Source of the DNA: Willaertia magna
Taxonomy: Eukaryota; Heterolobosea; Eutetramitea; Acrasida; Naegleriidae
Length of the DNA stretch: 64,000 bases
Assembly (NCBI GenBank): GCA_902984215.1
Contig: CADWAF010000398.1
Location: 1 to 64,000, forward strand
Reading direction: 5' to 3'
The notes beneath the pieces were generated by a model, which worked only from the letters and a program-made list of their open reading frames with translations, did no database searches and was not told the origin of the DNA. The position numbers and the translations under genes are program-made. The stretch's first letter is position 1, and every line of letters begins with the position of its first letter. Below are positions 43,268-52,304 of the stretch, in pieces.

Positions 43268-44233
43268 TTAAATTATAATATTTGTCAATTCACTTTCTCC
43301 CAAGAAAATGACACCTGGTTCAAAAAATACAAAATCAACATCAAAATCTGAGCTTGTCATTTTGTTTTCAATAAATTTCCAATTTAAACTATTAAATATA
43401 TTTTCAAAATATTTATTTTTATCATTTTGATATTCTAAATAATAAGTATGTTCCCATAAATCAATACCAAATACAGGTTCATTTACAATAAATTGTAATT
43501 GACCATTTGATTGAGAGGCAGGTGACATGTCCTCTTTTACAAACTCAAAATAATTAAAATAAGGTGAATTCTCATTTGTAAAAACTTTAAATTCAAATTG
43601 ATCATTTAACTTCTCAGAAGTAATAAAATTTCCTTTTCTAACAACTTTTCTTTTTCTAATTAAATAAACCCAACCACTGCCAAACACTTGACTGGCATAT
43701 TTCTTAAAAGTTTCTTTAAAATTATTTAAATCTTTAAAACTTTTTTCAATAACACTTTCTAAATTTGGTGATGGATCAAAGTATTGACTTGGTGGTACAA
43801 TAGATTTCCAAAAGATTTTATGATTTAAAAATCCACCAAATGCATTGATAAAATCTTGATCTTTTAAGATGTTAAGGTTAGATATTTGTAAATTATTGTT
43901 GTCAGTTGACTGTTGTTGTTGTTGCTCTGATTGGTGGATAAAATAAATAAAATTAATTAAAAAGTTTTCAATCATTGTCAATTTTAATAATTTATCGATA
44001 AATGGATATTGTTGACGAGCTTTGTCACTTCTAAAAATTTGTAAATAAGAATTTACTTTATTTACATATTCTTGATGAATTACTTTATGATGAATAGCAA
44101 ATGATTCTTCACTTAAAATTGGATTAAATTGGTTATAATTATAATTTAAAATAGGTAATTGAATATTATCTACTTTTAAACTTTGAGAGTTTACAAAAAC
44201 TATTATAAGTAACAAAAGCAATAATGATTTCAT
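43268..44233 (-). CDS. Secreted iron/manganese-type superoxide dismutase
   Basis: 321 residues beginning with a signal peptide (MKSLLLLLLIIVFVNSQS), so it enters the secretory pathway, unlike the usual mitochondrial or cytosolic enzymes. All four metal ligands can be located: the first His in FAIHHKVIHQEYVNKVNSYL, His in GGFLNHKIFWKSI, and Asp and His in FGIDLWEHTYYLEYQND. The active-site Gln/Gly region is replaced by QVFGSGWVYLI. The closing helix FNSLNWKFIE is standard. Insertions (a Gln-rich loop, and RKRKVVRKGNFITSEKL) make it about 100 residues longer than typical. Iron or manganese preference cannot be decided by eye. Confidence 0.88.
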   Translation of the reverse strand: MKSLLLLLLIIVFVNSQSLKVDNIQLPILNYNYNQFNPILSEESFAIHHKVIHQEYVNKVNSYLQIFRSDKARQQYPFIDKLLKLTMIENFLINFIYFIHQSEQQQQQSTDNNNLQISNLNILKDQDFINAFGGFLNHKIFWKSIVPPSQYFDPSPNLESVIEKSFKDLNNFKETFKKYASQVFGSGWVYLIRKRKVVRKGNFITSEKLNDQFEFKVFTNENSPYFNYFEFVKEDMSPASQSNGQLQFIVNEPVFGIDLWEHTYYLEYQNDKNKYFENIFNSLNWKFIENKMTSSDFDVDFVFFEPGVIFLGESELTNIII

Positions 44234-44383
44234 TCTATTTTTTTAATAATGATAACAAAATAACAAGTGTTGGTTGTTGAAACTAATAACAGTTCTAAAA
44301 TTAATGTTTCTTTTTAGGACTCTTTTGAGATCAAACGTCTTTACAAAATAAGTTTTTATTTACATGTAGTATTGGTGGTATCT

Positions 44384-45232
44384 TTACAATGAATAATATT
44401 CTGCCTCTATTAAAGGTATAGTTTTACTTGTATCCATTTCTTTTAATTCAAATTGTTTTATAATTTTATTCTTTTCTTTAAAAGGAGATTTAAATAATTT
44501 ATTTATTTTAAAATAATTCCGCACTTTAAATAAAAATTGAAAATTACAACATTTTTCTTCTTTATCAAAAACTCTATATGAAATAAAACATAAAATTAAT
44601 AAAATAATTACTATTCCAAAAATAGAAATACTAATAATTGAATTATTTTTTAAAAGTTCTTTCTTTTCAGAATAAATTGTAAAGGAAACAAATTTATTTT
44701 CTTCTTTTTGTAAATAACATGTAATATTTGAATTTAATGGTTCAAGCAATTCAAATTTTATAGTTTCTCTTATTTTTCTTTTATTATTATCACTTATTGT
44801 TAATACTTTATATTTACATTTATAATCAATTGAACGATCTCCATAACATGTCAATCTTGATTGAATGACACATGGCAGTGGTATATGAAAAGTTTGATCA
44901 TCGGTTATTAGATAAGAAGAAATTAAACATAAACATGAAATAATTAATCCTAAAAAACATAATAAACTAAAAATAAAAAAGATTAGTGCTAAAAGAATGT
45001 TAAATTTCTTTTTAAAGTTTTTAAATTCTTTTTCTTCTTTTTTAATTGTTTCATGGTTTATTTCTTTATTAATAAGAATGTCATCGTTTGCTATATCTCG
45101 TTCTTCATCATCTAAAGTATAATAACAAGCACTTTCTTCTTGATGTTTGTTGTCGTTTGTGTTGTAGCTGTTGTTGAAATTGTGAATTTCATTCATTCTT
45201 TCATTTTGATTTTTTATGAACGGGGGTTGCAT
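44384..45232 (-). CDS. Two-span membrane protein, function unknown
   Basis: 282 residues from the first in-frame ATG (MQPPFIKNQNERMNE). A 75-residue cytosolic N-terminus precedes span one (LLALIFFIFSLLCFLGLIIS). A loop of about 100 residues with four Cys (PCVIQSRLTCYGDRSIDYKC, NSNITCYLQKEEN) follows, then span two (IISISIFGIVIILLILCFIS) and a basic tail rich in Lys and Phe. The four Cys suggest disulphides in an extracytosolic loop. No family is recognised. Confidence 0.65.
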   Translation of the reverse strand: MQPPFIKNQNERMNEIHNFNNSYNTNDNKHQEESACYYTLDDEERDIANDDILINKEINHETIKKEEKEFKNFKKKFNILLALIFFIFSLLCFLGLIISCLCLISSYLITDDQTFHIPLPCVIQSRLTCYGDRSIDYKCKYKVLTISDNNKRKIRETIKFELLEPLNSNITCYLQKEENKFVSFTIYSEKKELLKNNSIISISIFGIVIILLILCFISYRVFDKEEKCCNFQFLFKVRNYFKINKLFKSPFKEKNKIIKQFELKEMDTSKTIPLIEAEYYSL

Positions 45233-45360
45233 GTGTGAAAAAAAATTATAACCAATCACTCACGTGCCTTGGTACGGGGAATTAAACTGAATCAGTTATA
45301 AGGCTAGCCCCAATATTAATATGAATGGAAGATTTATAATTTATTAATTGTAATAATAAT

Positions 45361-45888
45361 TTAATTCTTTATTGCACCATTGTTATCATCTACATCTACA
45401 AACATAGCAATTGGATTTGAATGAATATGTACATTTAAAATTCTAATATCTTGTAAAGGTTTATATTTATTATCTACAGGTATACCTTCCATCTTATCTA
45501 AAATATCTAAACCATGAATAACTTTACCAAAAACTGTACATTGATTATTTAATTGTGGTTGTGGTGAATAAATTATATAAAATTGACTTGAATTAGTATT
45601 TGGTTTACCTTTATTAGCCATTGCAACTATCCCTCTAGTTGAATGTGTTAAATTTTCATTAAATTCATCTTCAAAATATCTTTCTTTAAAACATGAATGA
45701 CCACCTTTTCCAGTTCCTTCTTTATCACCACCTTGGATTAAGAATTTTGGTACATTTCTATGAAATATTGTTTGATTATAATATCCCGATGCACATAATG
45801 CTAGAAAGTTTTTACAAGTTTTTGGTGTTTGTTCACAAAATAATTCAATTTTAATATCACCTAAATTTGTGTGAAGTGTTATAGACAT
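45361..45888 (-). CDS. PPIL3: Cyclophilin-type peptidyl-prolyl isomerase PPIL3
   Basis: 175 residues. The N-terminus MSITLHTNLGDIKIELFCEQ followed by TPKTCKNFLALCASGYYN is the PPIL3 signature. Active-site parts are present: IFHRNVPKFLIQGGD (catalytic Arg), MANKGKPNTNSSQFYI and TVFGKVIHGLDILDKMEGIP. PPIL3 is associated with the spliceosome and isomerises prolyl bonds. The length slightly exceeds the human protein because of a short Asp/Asn tail. It is divergent from the aldo/keto reductase gene, 230 bases away. Confidence 0.95.
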   Translation of the reverse strand: MSITLHTNLGDIKIELFCEQTPKTCKNFLALCASGYYNQTIFHRNVPKFLIQGGDKEGTGKGGHSCFKERYFEDEFNENLTHSTRGIVAMANKGKPNTNSSQFYIIYSPQPQLNNQCTVFGKVIHGLDILDKMEGIPVDNKYKPLQDIRILNVHIHSNPIAMFVDVDDNNGAIKN

Positions 45889-46118
45889 TTTTTTAAAAAA
45901 CTTTACAATAATAATAATGGTTGTAATAAATTATTTACAGAGAAAAGCACAAATGTCGGCAACAATACCGCCAACACCAAAACAACTCTTAAAGCGCGTC
46001 CTAGCACTGTCGAATCGTGCGAAGAGGATGGAGTTGAGGCAACTATTTATTTGGGTCTTGTTGGATGGAAACATTAAACACAATCAGAAAAAAAATAAAA
46101 CAAAGAAACAAAAACAAA

Positions 46119-47300
46119 ATGAAATATTGCAATCTCGGAAATACAGGCTTAACAGTTTCAAAGTTATGTTTTGGATGTATGAGTTTTGGTAGTCCAAAGT
46201 ATGTAGTTTTATTATAAAAATATAATTGATCATTTTTTAATTATTAGATGGCAAGGTTGGGTATTAGAAGAAGAAGAAGTATGTAATTCTATTGATTTTC
46301 ATTGAATTTTTTAACTCAACTTAACACATAGTCTTTAAAAATATTAAAAAGAGCATGGGATTTAGGTATTAACTTTTTTGATACTGCTGATGTTTATTCT
46401 AATGGAGAAAGTGAAAAGATTTTAGGAAAGTTTATTAAAGAAAATAATATTGCAAGAGAAGAAATTGTTGTTGCAACAAAAGTTTTCTTTCCAGTTGACA
46501 AGTCAGGTAATCAAAATGTTACATTTAGAGATTTTGAAAAAGTAAAACCAAACAGTTATGGTTTAAGTCGTAAACATATTATGCAATCAGTTGAAGATTC
46601 TTTACAAAGATTACAATTAGATTGTAAGTAATTTTAAAGTTAATAATATTTTAACTTTATAGATATTGATTTATATATTATTCATCGTTGGGATAATAAA
46701 ACACCAATTGAAGAAACAATGGAAGCTTTACATGATTTAGTTAAATCAGGTAAAGTAAGATATATTGGTGCTTCAAGTATGTATGCATGGCAATTCGCAA
46801 AAGCTCAAAGAATTGCTGAATTAAAAGGTTGGACAAAGTTTGTTTCAATGCAAAATCTTTATAATTTAGTTTATAGAGAAGAAGAAAGAGAAATGTTACC
46901 TTTATGTAAAGATTTAGGTGTCACATCAACTCCATGGTCTCCAATAGCTAGAGGTTTATTAGCAAAGGCAGAAGAAATTGTAAATAATCTTGATTTAAAA
47001 ACAACAAGAGCAAGTACTGATATTATGGTTCAAGGATTTATGAAAGGATTAACTGCAGGTGATACTGAGATTTTAAAACGTGTTGTTGAGATTTCAAAGA
47101 AAAAGAATTGTACACCTGCACAATTAGCAATTGCTTGGTTATTACATAAACCAATTGTTTCTTCACCTGTTATTGGTGTAACAAAGATTGAAAATGTTGA
47201 TAATAATGTTAAAGCATTAGAAATTGAATTAACTCCTGAAGAAATTAAATATTTAGAAGAACCATATCTTCCAAAAGCTATTGCAGGTGGTTTACAATAA
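46119..47300 (+). CDS. Aldo/keto reductase, four exons
   Basis: Exons 46119-46198, 46248-46278 (31 nt), 46332-46623 and 46663-47300; introns of 49, 53 and 39 bp, all GT-AG and in frame. The product is 346 residues. It starts MKYCNLGNTGLTVSKLCFGC. The catalytic tetrad is visible: Asp54 in FFDTADVY, Tyr59, Lys87 in VVATKVFF and His142 in LYIIHRWDNK. NADPH-binding segments include RYIGASS, QNLYNLVYREEEREM and SPIARGLL, plus SSPVIGVTKIENVDNN near the end. It resembles the aryl-alcohol dehydrogenase/voltage-gated K+ channel beta-like AKR branch. The physiological substrate is unknown. Confidence 0.93.
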
Positions 47301-47373
47301 ATATTTTCACACAACAATGTGTTTTTAAATAGTTCTTTTACCACATTTTAACTTAAAAAAACTTTACAAAAAA

Positions 47374-48851
47374 ATGGAACAAAAACGTCATGTGGTTTAT
47401 ATTCATTCCAATGAACTAGAAGAAAATTCAAGTTTATTGCCGGCATATAATAAACAATCGGACCAAATGTATTATATTAATGGAATGGATTATAGTGATT
47501 ATCCAAAACGTTCTGAATTAATTCATTCTTTAATTGAATCTTATAAAATATTTTCAAAAGAATTAAATTATGAAGAAGAAATTGAAAAGGCAGATATTAT
47601 AGATATGCAACAATTTCATTCAAAAGATTATTTAAAAGCTTTATTTACAATTGATAAATATTTAAAGAAGAATAGTTCAATAAAATCTAATGAAAGAAAA
47701 GAAGATAATGGGGAAGAAGATTCTTCTTCAGAGGAAATGTCAGATATTTCTGGTGTAAGTAGTGATGATGATGAAGAAGAAAAATTGGAAGAATTAAAAA
47801 AGAAATTTGGCTTAATAGATGATGCACCTCCATTTGAAGGAATGGTATGTTGGTATTTATAACATTTTGTAACAATGATAATAATTTATAGTTAAATTAT
47901 TGTAAATATATAGCTGGTGCTTCTTTAAAGATTGGAAAAATAGTTAATAAATTCTTTAAAGATTACAATGGAGTGGACAAGTTGACCATTTTTAATTTTG
48001 AAGGTGGAAGACATCACGCTAGAAAATCTAGAGCTGCAGGATTTTGTTATATAAATGATATTGTTTTATTAATATTACAAATTAAAAAGAAAAAAGTAAT
48101 GTGTATAGATATAGGTAAATATTTGAATTATAATTTTACTAATTTTTTATTTAGATGTTCATCATGGAGATGGCGTTCAAGAAGCTTTTTACAATTCTGA
48201 TAGAGTGTTAACAGTTAGTTTCCATCAATATGGTCAAGGATTGTATCCAGGAACTGGTTATATAGATGACATTGGTCAAGGAAAAGTAAGTGATATATTT
48301 TGTGTTATTGCAATAGAAAATAATATTTATTAAACTAAAAGGGGAAATATAGAAATATTAATGTTCCACTTAAGGCTGGATTGAATGATGAACAATTTCA
48401 ATATTTATTTAAAGAAATAATATCTAAATATGTTGATAGTTTTAAACCAGATGTTTTAATTTTAGTTAGTGGAACTGATGGTTTAAATGGTGATCCACTA
48501 GGTCATTGGAATTTATCTTTAAATAGTTTTGAATTTGTTGCCTCTTTCTTAAGAAATGAAATTAATTGTAATGTGACAATAATACTAGGGGCTGGTGGAT
48601 ATAATTATATTAATACTGCTATTGCTTATGCCTCAATGGCTAATATACTTACACATAATAAAACACTACCAGATGACATTCCAGACAGTACTTCACATTT
48701 TGAACTTTATAAATGTAATGGTTTCCAACGAAAGATAACTTCAGGAACGATAAGAAATTACAATTCACAGCCTTACATTGAGGAAGTGAAAAAGATTTTA
48801 GTAGAAAGGTTGGAACATTTCAAAGACAACTCATCACAGAACACTCAATGA
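47374..48851 (+). CDS. Class I-like histone deacetylase, four exons
   Basis: Exons 47374-47844, 47892-48114, 48155-48285 and 48342-48851; introns of 47, 40 and 56 bp. The product is 444 residues. Zn-hydrolase motifs appear in order: [17 protein letters not shown], then across a splice junction [19 protein letters not shown] (Zn Asp and His), [33 protein letters not shown] (second Zn Asp) and [13 protein letters not shown] (catalytic Tyr). An acidic Ser/Asp/Glu insertion of about 45 residues lies in the N-terminal part (around 108-150). The layout is closest to HDAC8/HDAC1-type enzymes. The segment before the first His pair begins with Arg rather than the usual Trp. It should remove acetyl groups from histones or other proteins. 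Confidence 0.93.
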
Positions 48852-49177
48852 TAAAAACAACAATTTAAAGTATTACGTGATAACTGAGGGTTGCTGAACC
48901 TTCAAGTTTTAGAACCTTCTCCTAGCCGGTACGAAAACGAAATAGCATTATTACTAGCACTTAACAACAACATAATAAAAAGAATGAATAGATATTCAAA
49001 TTTAAAATTTTACACCTAACATTTACTTATTAATGATTATTAAAATACAAATGTTGCAAAACAAGCAACGTTAGCCTAACCAAACAAAAAGTCCCTAAAG
49101 AAAAAACATTATTCATTTTCTTGCATAGAGAATGAAAATTATTTCTTTTGGACATTTTTGGGTATCACTCCGATAGT
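48852..49177. other. Intergenic region between convergent genes
   Basis: About 325 bases of ordinary AT-rich intergenic DNA between the HDAC stop and the stop of the small - strand gene. No RNA gene or repeat recognised. Confidence 0.5.
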
Positions 49178-49492
49178 TTAACTAGAATGTGGGATGATAA
49201 TTTTTTCAGTTCTGAATTTTTCTTCTTCTTCAAAGTTCTTTGCTGCTTCCTTTTCCTTCATATACCAGTCTTGCTTTTTAGCATCTTCTTCATCTACAAT
49301 TTCAAAACTAAAATGTATCTTTTCTTTCTTTTCTTCTTCATTATGTTCCTTTTCTTGTTTTGCTCTATTTGGATAAAAACTATTCATATTATTATGATAA
49401 GAACAAGTGATTGTCCTATTCATTAAAACACTTGGAGAAAAACTAGAGGTTTTAATATTGGATTTAGTGAGGGAAAGTAATGACTTTATCAT
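49178..49492 (-). CDS. Small protein with possible mitochondrial presequence
   Basis: 104 residues. The N-terminus (MIKSLLSLTKSNIKTSSFSP) is basic, Ser/Thr-rich and without acids for the first 45 residues, consistent with an import presequence. The second half is a charged helix (NRAKQEKEHNEEEKKEKIHF, EDAKKQDWYMKEKEAAKNFE) ending RTEKIIIPHSS. It could be a small mitochondrial accessory or assembly factor, but no family is recognised. The composition makes it more gene-like than the opposite-strand frames. Confidence 0.5.
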   Translation of the reverse strand: MIKSLLSLTKSNIKTSSFSPSVLMNRTITCSYHNNMNSFYPNRAKQEKEHNEEEKKEKIHFSFEIVDEEDAKKQDWYMKEKEAAKNFEEEEKFRTEKIIIPHSS

Positions 49493-50143
49493 CTTTGATT
49501 TTTTAATGTTGTAACTTTTTTTCTATAAATTTTTAGTGATACGAAAGTCTTCAAATTTTTCTTTATTTAAAAATTGGCGAATAAGATATCGCTCTAATGA
49601 CTATTTTTAATTTTTTGGCGCGTTTTTTGGGGTCATTCTATTGGGCTTTTGGTGATTATAAAGAGTAAAAAAGATAATTATTCTTCATTCTTGTTTTTTA
49701 TTCAAGTAAGTGTGCTTTCAACTAAAATAAAATTTTGTTTTTTTAGTGCTTTAAGTTTTGCTTCTTGTTGTTCAACGAATCTAAGATTGGAAGGTGAATT
49801 TCTGTTTTACTTTGTTGTTTGCACCAGGTTCACTAACCATTTGAACTTTTTTATTTGGGGATTTTTGAAATAATTGCAATTTTTTTCTTCACCATTTTGC
49901 CTTGTAAAAAGTTTAGTTGCACTTTTTGCGTCCAACACTGATTTTCCAATACCTATTATGTAACTCCACCACAATTGAACAAGTCCAAAAGCGAATAATT
50001 AACATTCACAGTAATACTTTTGTTGACATCGACAGCTTTGGGTTTCAAAATAGACCATCAAAGAGTCCTAATTGGCTTTTTTTTTGGCGTTAAAGTCCAA
50101 TAAAGCCATTAAAAAAAAACCTTTAATTAAAATTATTAATTTT
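49493..50143. other. Divergent intergenic region with TTTTTTGGCG words
   Basis: About 650 bases between two divergent genes. TTTTTTGGCGCG (49611-49622) and a T run ending GGCG (50077-50089) are E2F-like; AATTGGCGAA (49572-49581) is similar. Short open frames inside (for example about 49650-49870) look spurious. The rest is featureless. Confidence 0.4.
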
Positions 50144-51397
50144 ATGGAGACTGTTACGCAAAGTACTTTCTCTTCTTCTCTTATTCAACAATTGAGTGAA
50201 GTAGTTGAAAACATTTCATTATTTATATTGATCGCGCTATTAACTATTTATTTGATAGCAATAATTAAATTTTATAAGACAACAACAGGTATGAATAAAT
50301 ATCAATCGTTAACTAATGAAATTCCAATAATAATATTGTTAGAAGGTATTGAAATGTTATGGTATTTTATATCTTCTACGTTTGATTTCTTTTGCAATTT
50401 TATAAATGGCAATCAGCTGTCAACTAATATCAATCAACAGGTGCTCCCAACAAATAACAACGAAGGTAGCGCAACAAAAAGTAAAACACAACAAGAACAA
50501 GATTTATTTAAATCTAACTCTTTACAAAATTTATTTAAATCATGTAATAATAATTATTCTTGTTTTCGTGCTTTAATTGTTTGTGATTGTTATCCTTTAC
50601 AAAATGATTTTCGTACAAATATTGAAGAGAAATTAAATCAATTCTCAAAAGGTGAAAAAAAAATCTTTTGTAAAGTAGATATTTTAAATGAGGCTACAAT
50701 TACCCCTTCAATTTTAGATAATTATGATATTTTATTTACAACTTTAGGTTGTGGAGATAAATTATCAGAAGAAAGTTTACAAAAAATAAAACTTTTATTA
50801 GAAAAGGATAAAATTGTTTTATGTATTTTACGTGGATTTAACAAAAATAGTATTCCTTATCGTTTAGGTTTTACAAAAGATTATTATATTGATTTTACAA
50901 TGGGAAATAATTTTGAACTAAATTACAAAATATTTTATGAATTTTTAAAATTAGAAAAAAATAATTTTTATTTAAATCAATTTAAACATAAATATTTTGA
51001 TAACAATAATGAATCCACTAAAAACGTCACGTTATCAGAAGATGGTTACATTACAGGCTTAAAAGAAAGTTCTTTAGTGGAGAGGGAAAAGTGGTTTATC
51101 TTAGGTGCCTCAAGTGAGTCTTTAGAAGATAATTTATTAACAGTAAATGATTCATCAAACAAGTCTGAGAAAACATGTAATCTTCTTATACACAAGGAAT
51201 TGAAGGTAATATTTCCTCATTGGTACGGATGCGCTAACGGAAATGAATTTTCAAATGATTTGTTACGGAGTTTATTACAATTTATGTTAATTGAATACGA
51301 TCCAAGAAATAGAAAGAAAATGATTAATCAATTTATTGGTAATTTAGTTCTTTCAGTAAAGGAAAATAAATGTACTGATATTGCATTTGTTTTTTAA
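50144..51397 (+). CDS. Membrane-anchored protein with alpha/beta domain, function unknown
   Basis: 417 residues from the first in-frame ATG (METVTQSTFSSS). One or two N-terminal spans are visible (NISLFILIALLTIYLIAIIK; IPIIILLEGIEMLWYFIS is weaker). After a Gln/Asn linker comes a Rossmann-like domain with alternating strands and helices (CFRALIVCDCYPLQND, NYDILFTTLGCGDKL, DKIVLCILRGFN). A C-terminal region (WFILGASSE, LKVIFPHWYGCANGNEF, DLLRSLLQFMLIEYDPRNR) looks like a further conserved block. I recognise no family; a flavodoxin-like fold is only a guess from the strand pattern. Confidence 0.6.
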   Translation: METVTQSTFSSSLIQQLSEVVENISLFILIALLTIYLIAIIKFYKTTTGMNKYQSLTNEIPIIILLEGIEMLWYFISSTFDFFCNFINGNQLSTNINQQVLPTNNNEGSATKSKTQQEQDLFKSNSLQNLFKSCNNNYSCFRALIVCDCYPLQNDFRTNIEEKLNQFSKGEKKIFCKVDILNEATITPSILDNYDILFTTLGCGDKLSEESLQKIKLLLEKDKIVLCILRGFNKNSIPYRLGFTKDYYIDFTMGNNFELNYKIFYEFLKLEKNNFYLNQFKHKYFDNNNESTKNVTLSEDGYITGLKESSLVEREKWFILGASSESLEDNLLTVNDSSNKSEKTCNLLIHKELKVIFPHWYGCANGNEFSNDLLRSLLQFMLIEYDPRNRKKMINQFIGNLVLSVKENKCTDIAFVF

Positions 51398-51727
51398 TAC
51401 ATACCACCTTTATTAAGGTTTAATTTGTAAATATTTTTGAAATTATCTTTGTGGTGTAATTTCGGAAATAAATTAAGCATTGAATTTTGGGTGTTACCCT
51501 TCTGTCATGGCTTTTATTTAAACTTTTCTTTTCATGGTTACCAAAGTATTTTCCTTTTCCTTGCAATTCTTAAAATACTTGTGTTGATAAATTTAGCGTG
51601 CCATACATACAAAGGAGTAACAACTCCATAGACAAGTAATTACTTAGCCAATTATTATTATTTAAAGCATATGAAAATACATGAAGATGCAATCAACAAA
51701 CAATAATCAAAAAAAAATATATTGAAA
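51398..51727. other. Intergenic region upstream of the stefin gene
   Basis: About 330 bases without supported genes. A 64-codon frame here has no ATG at its start and a composition unlike neighbouring proteins. It probably contains the stefin promoter. Confidence 0.4.
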
Positions 51728-52169
51728 ATGATGGCAGGAGGGTATGTATTAATTATTAAGCGTAACTGAAATTTTGGCTAACACTTTGGCTTACTTATAT
51801 TTTCAAATTAATTTGTTTATTAATCGTTGTTGTTAAAGTTTACACAACGCACAACCAGCAGATCAAGAAGTTCAAAATGTTGTTGATGCAGTTAAAGGAG
51901 AAGTTGAATCAAAGCTCAACAAAAAGTTAAATAAATTCCAAGCAATTTCTTATCGTTCTCAAGTAGTAGCAGGAATGAATTATTTGTAAGTAAATCATCA
52001 AAATTAATGCTTAATATTAATCAATTCAATATACAGTGTTAAAGTTGAAATTGATGATGATATTGTTCACCTTAGAATTTATAACCACTTTTCCGGTAAA
52101 ACTGAATTACATGGTGTTCAACAAGGAAAAACAAGAGATGAACCAATTGAATTTTTCCAACAACAATAA
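51728..52169 (+). CDS. Stefin (type 1 cystatin) cysteine-protease inhibitor, three exons
   Basis: Exons 51728-51741 (14 nt), 51839-51985 and 52037-52169; introns of 97 and 51 bp, GTATGT and GTAAGT donors. The product is 97 residues, the stefin A/B size, without signal peptide or disulphides. The three inhibitory parts are present: the N-terminal trunk with conserved Gly (MMAGGLHNAQPADQEVQ), the first hairpin QVVAG at residues 46-50, and a C-terminal loop region (YNHFSGKTELHGVQQGKTRD). The second junction restores NYFVKVEIDDDIVHLRIY, exactly the family pattern. It inhibits papain-type cathepsins in the cytosol. Naegleria is known to make such a protein (fowlerstefin). Confidence 0.95.
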
Positions 52170-52304
52170 AAAGTTTTGTAGTAATAATAAACAATTATTA
52201 AACAAAAAGATCTAAAAGATTAGCTCATTGTCTTTCTTCTGATTAACAAAAACGTGTTCTTCCAACCTCATTAAGCCTTTCGGAATGATTTAAATCAAAA
52301 AAAA

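Noticed and set aside
45917..46192. 91-codon + strand frame between PPIL3 and the aldo/keto reductase
   Set aside because: It overlaps the promoter, start and first exon of the reductase in another frame, is rich in Lys/Gln from an A-rich leader, and matches nothing. The reductase splice model explains the region better.
49649..49873. 74-codon + strand frame upstream of 50144
   Set aside because: No ATG at its start and a hydrophobic, Phe/Ser-rich translation typical of T-rich spacer; no splice connection to the downstream gene was convincing.
51437..51631. 64-codon frame upstream of the stefin gene
   Set aside because: It does not begin with ATG, does not resemble neighbouring proteins, and lies in a normal intergenic gap.
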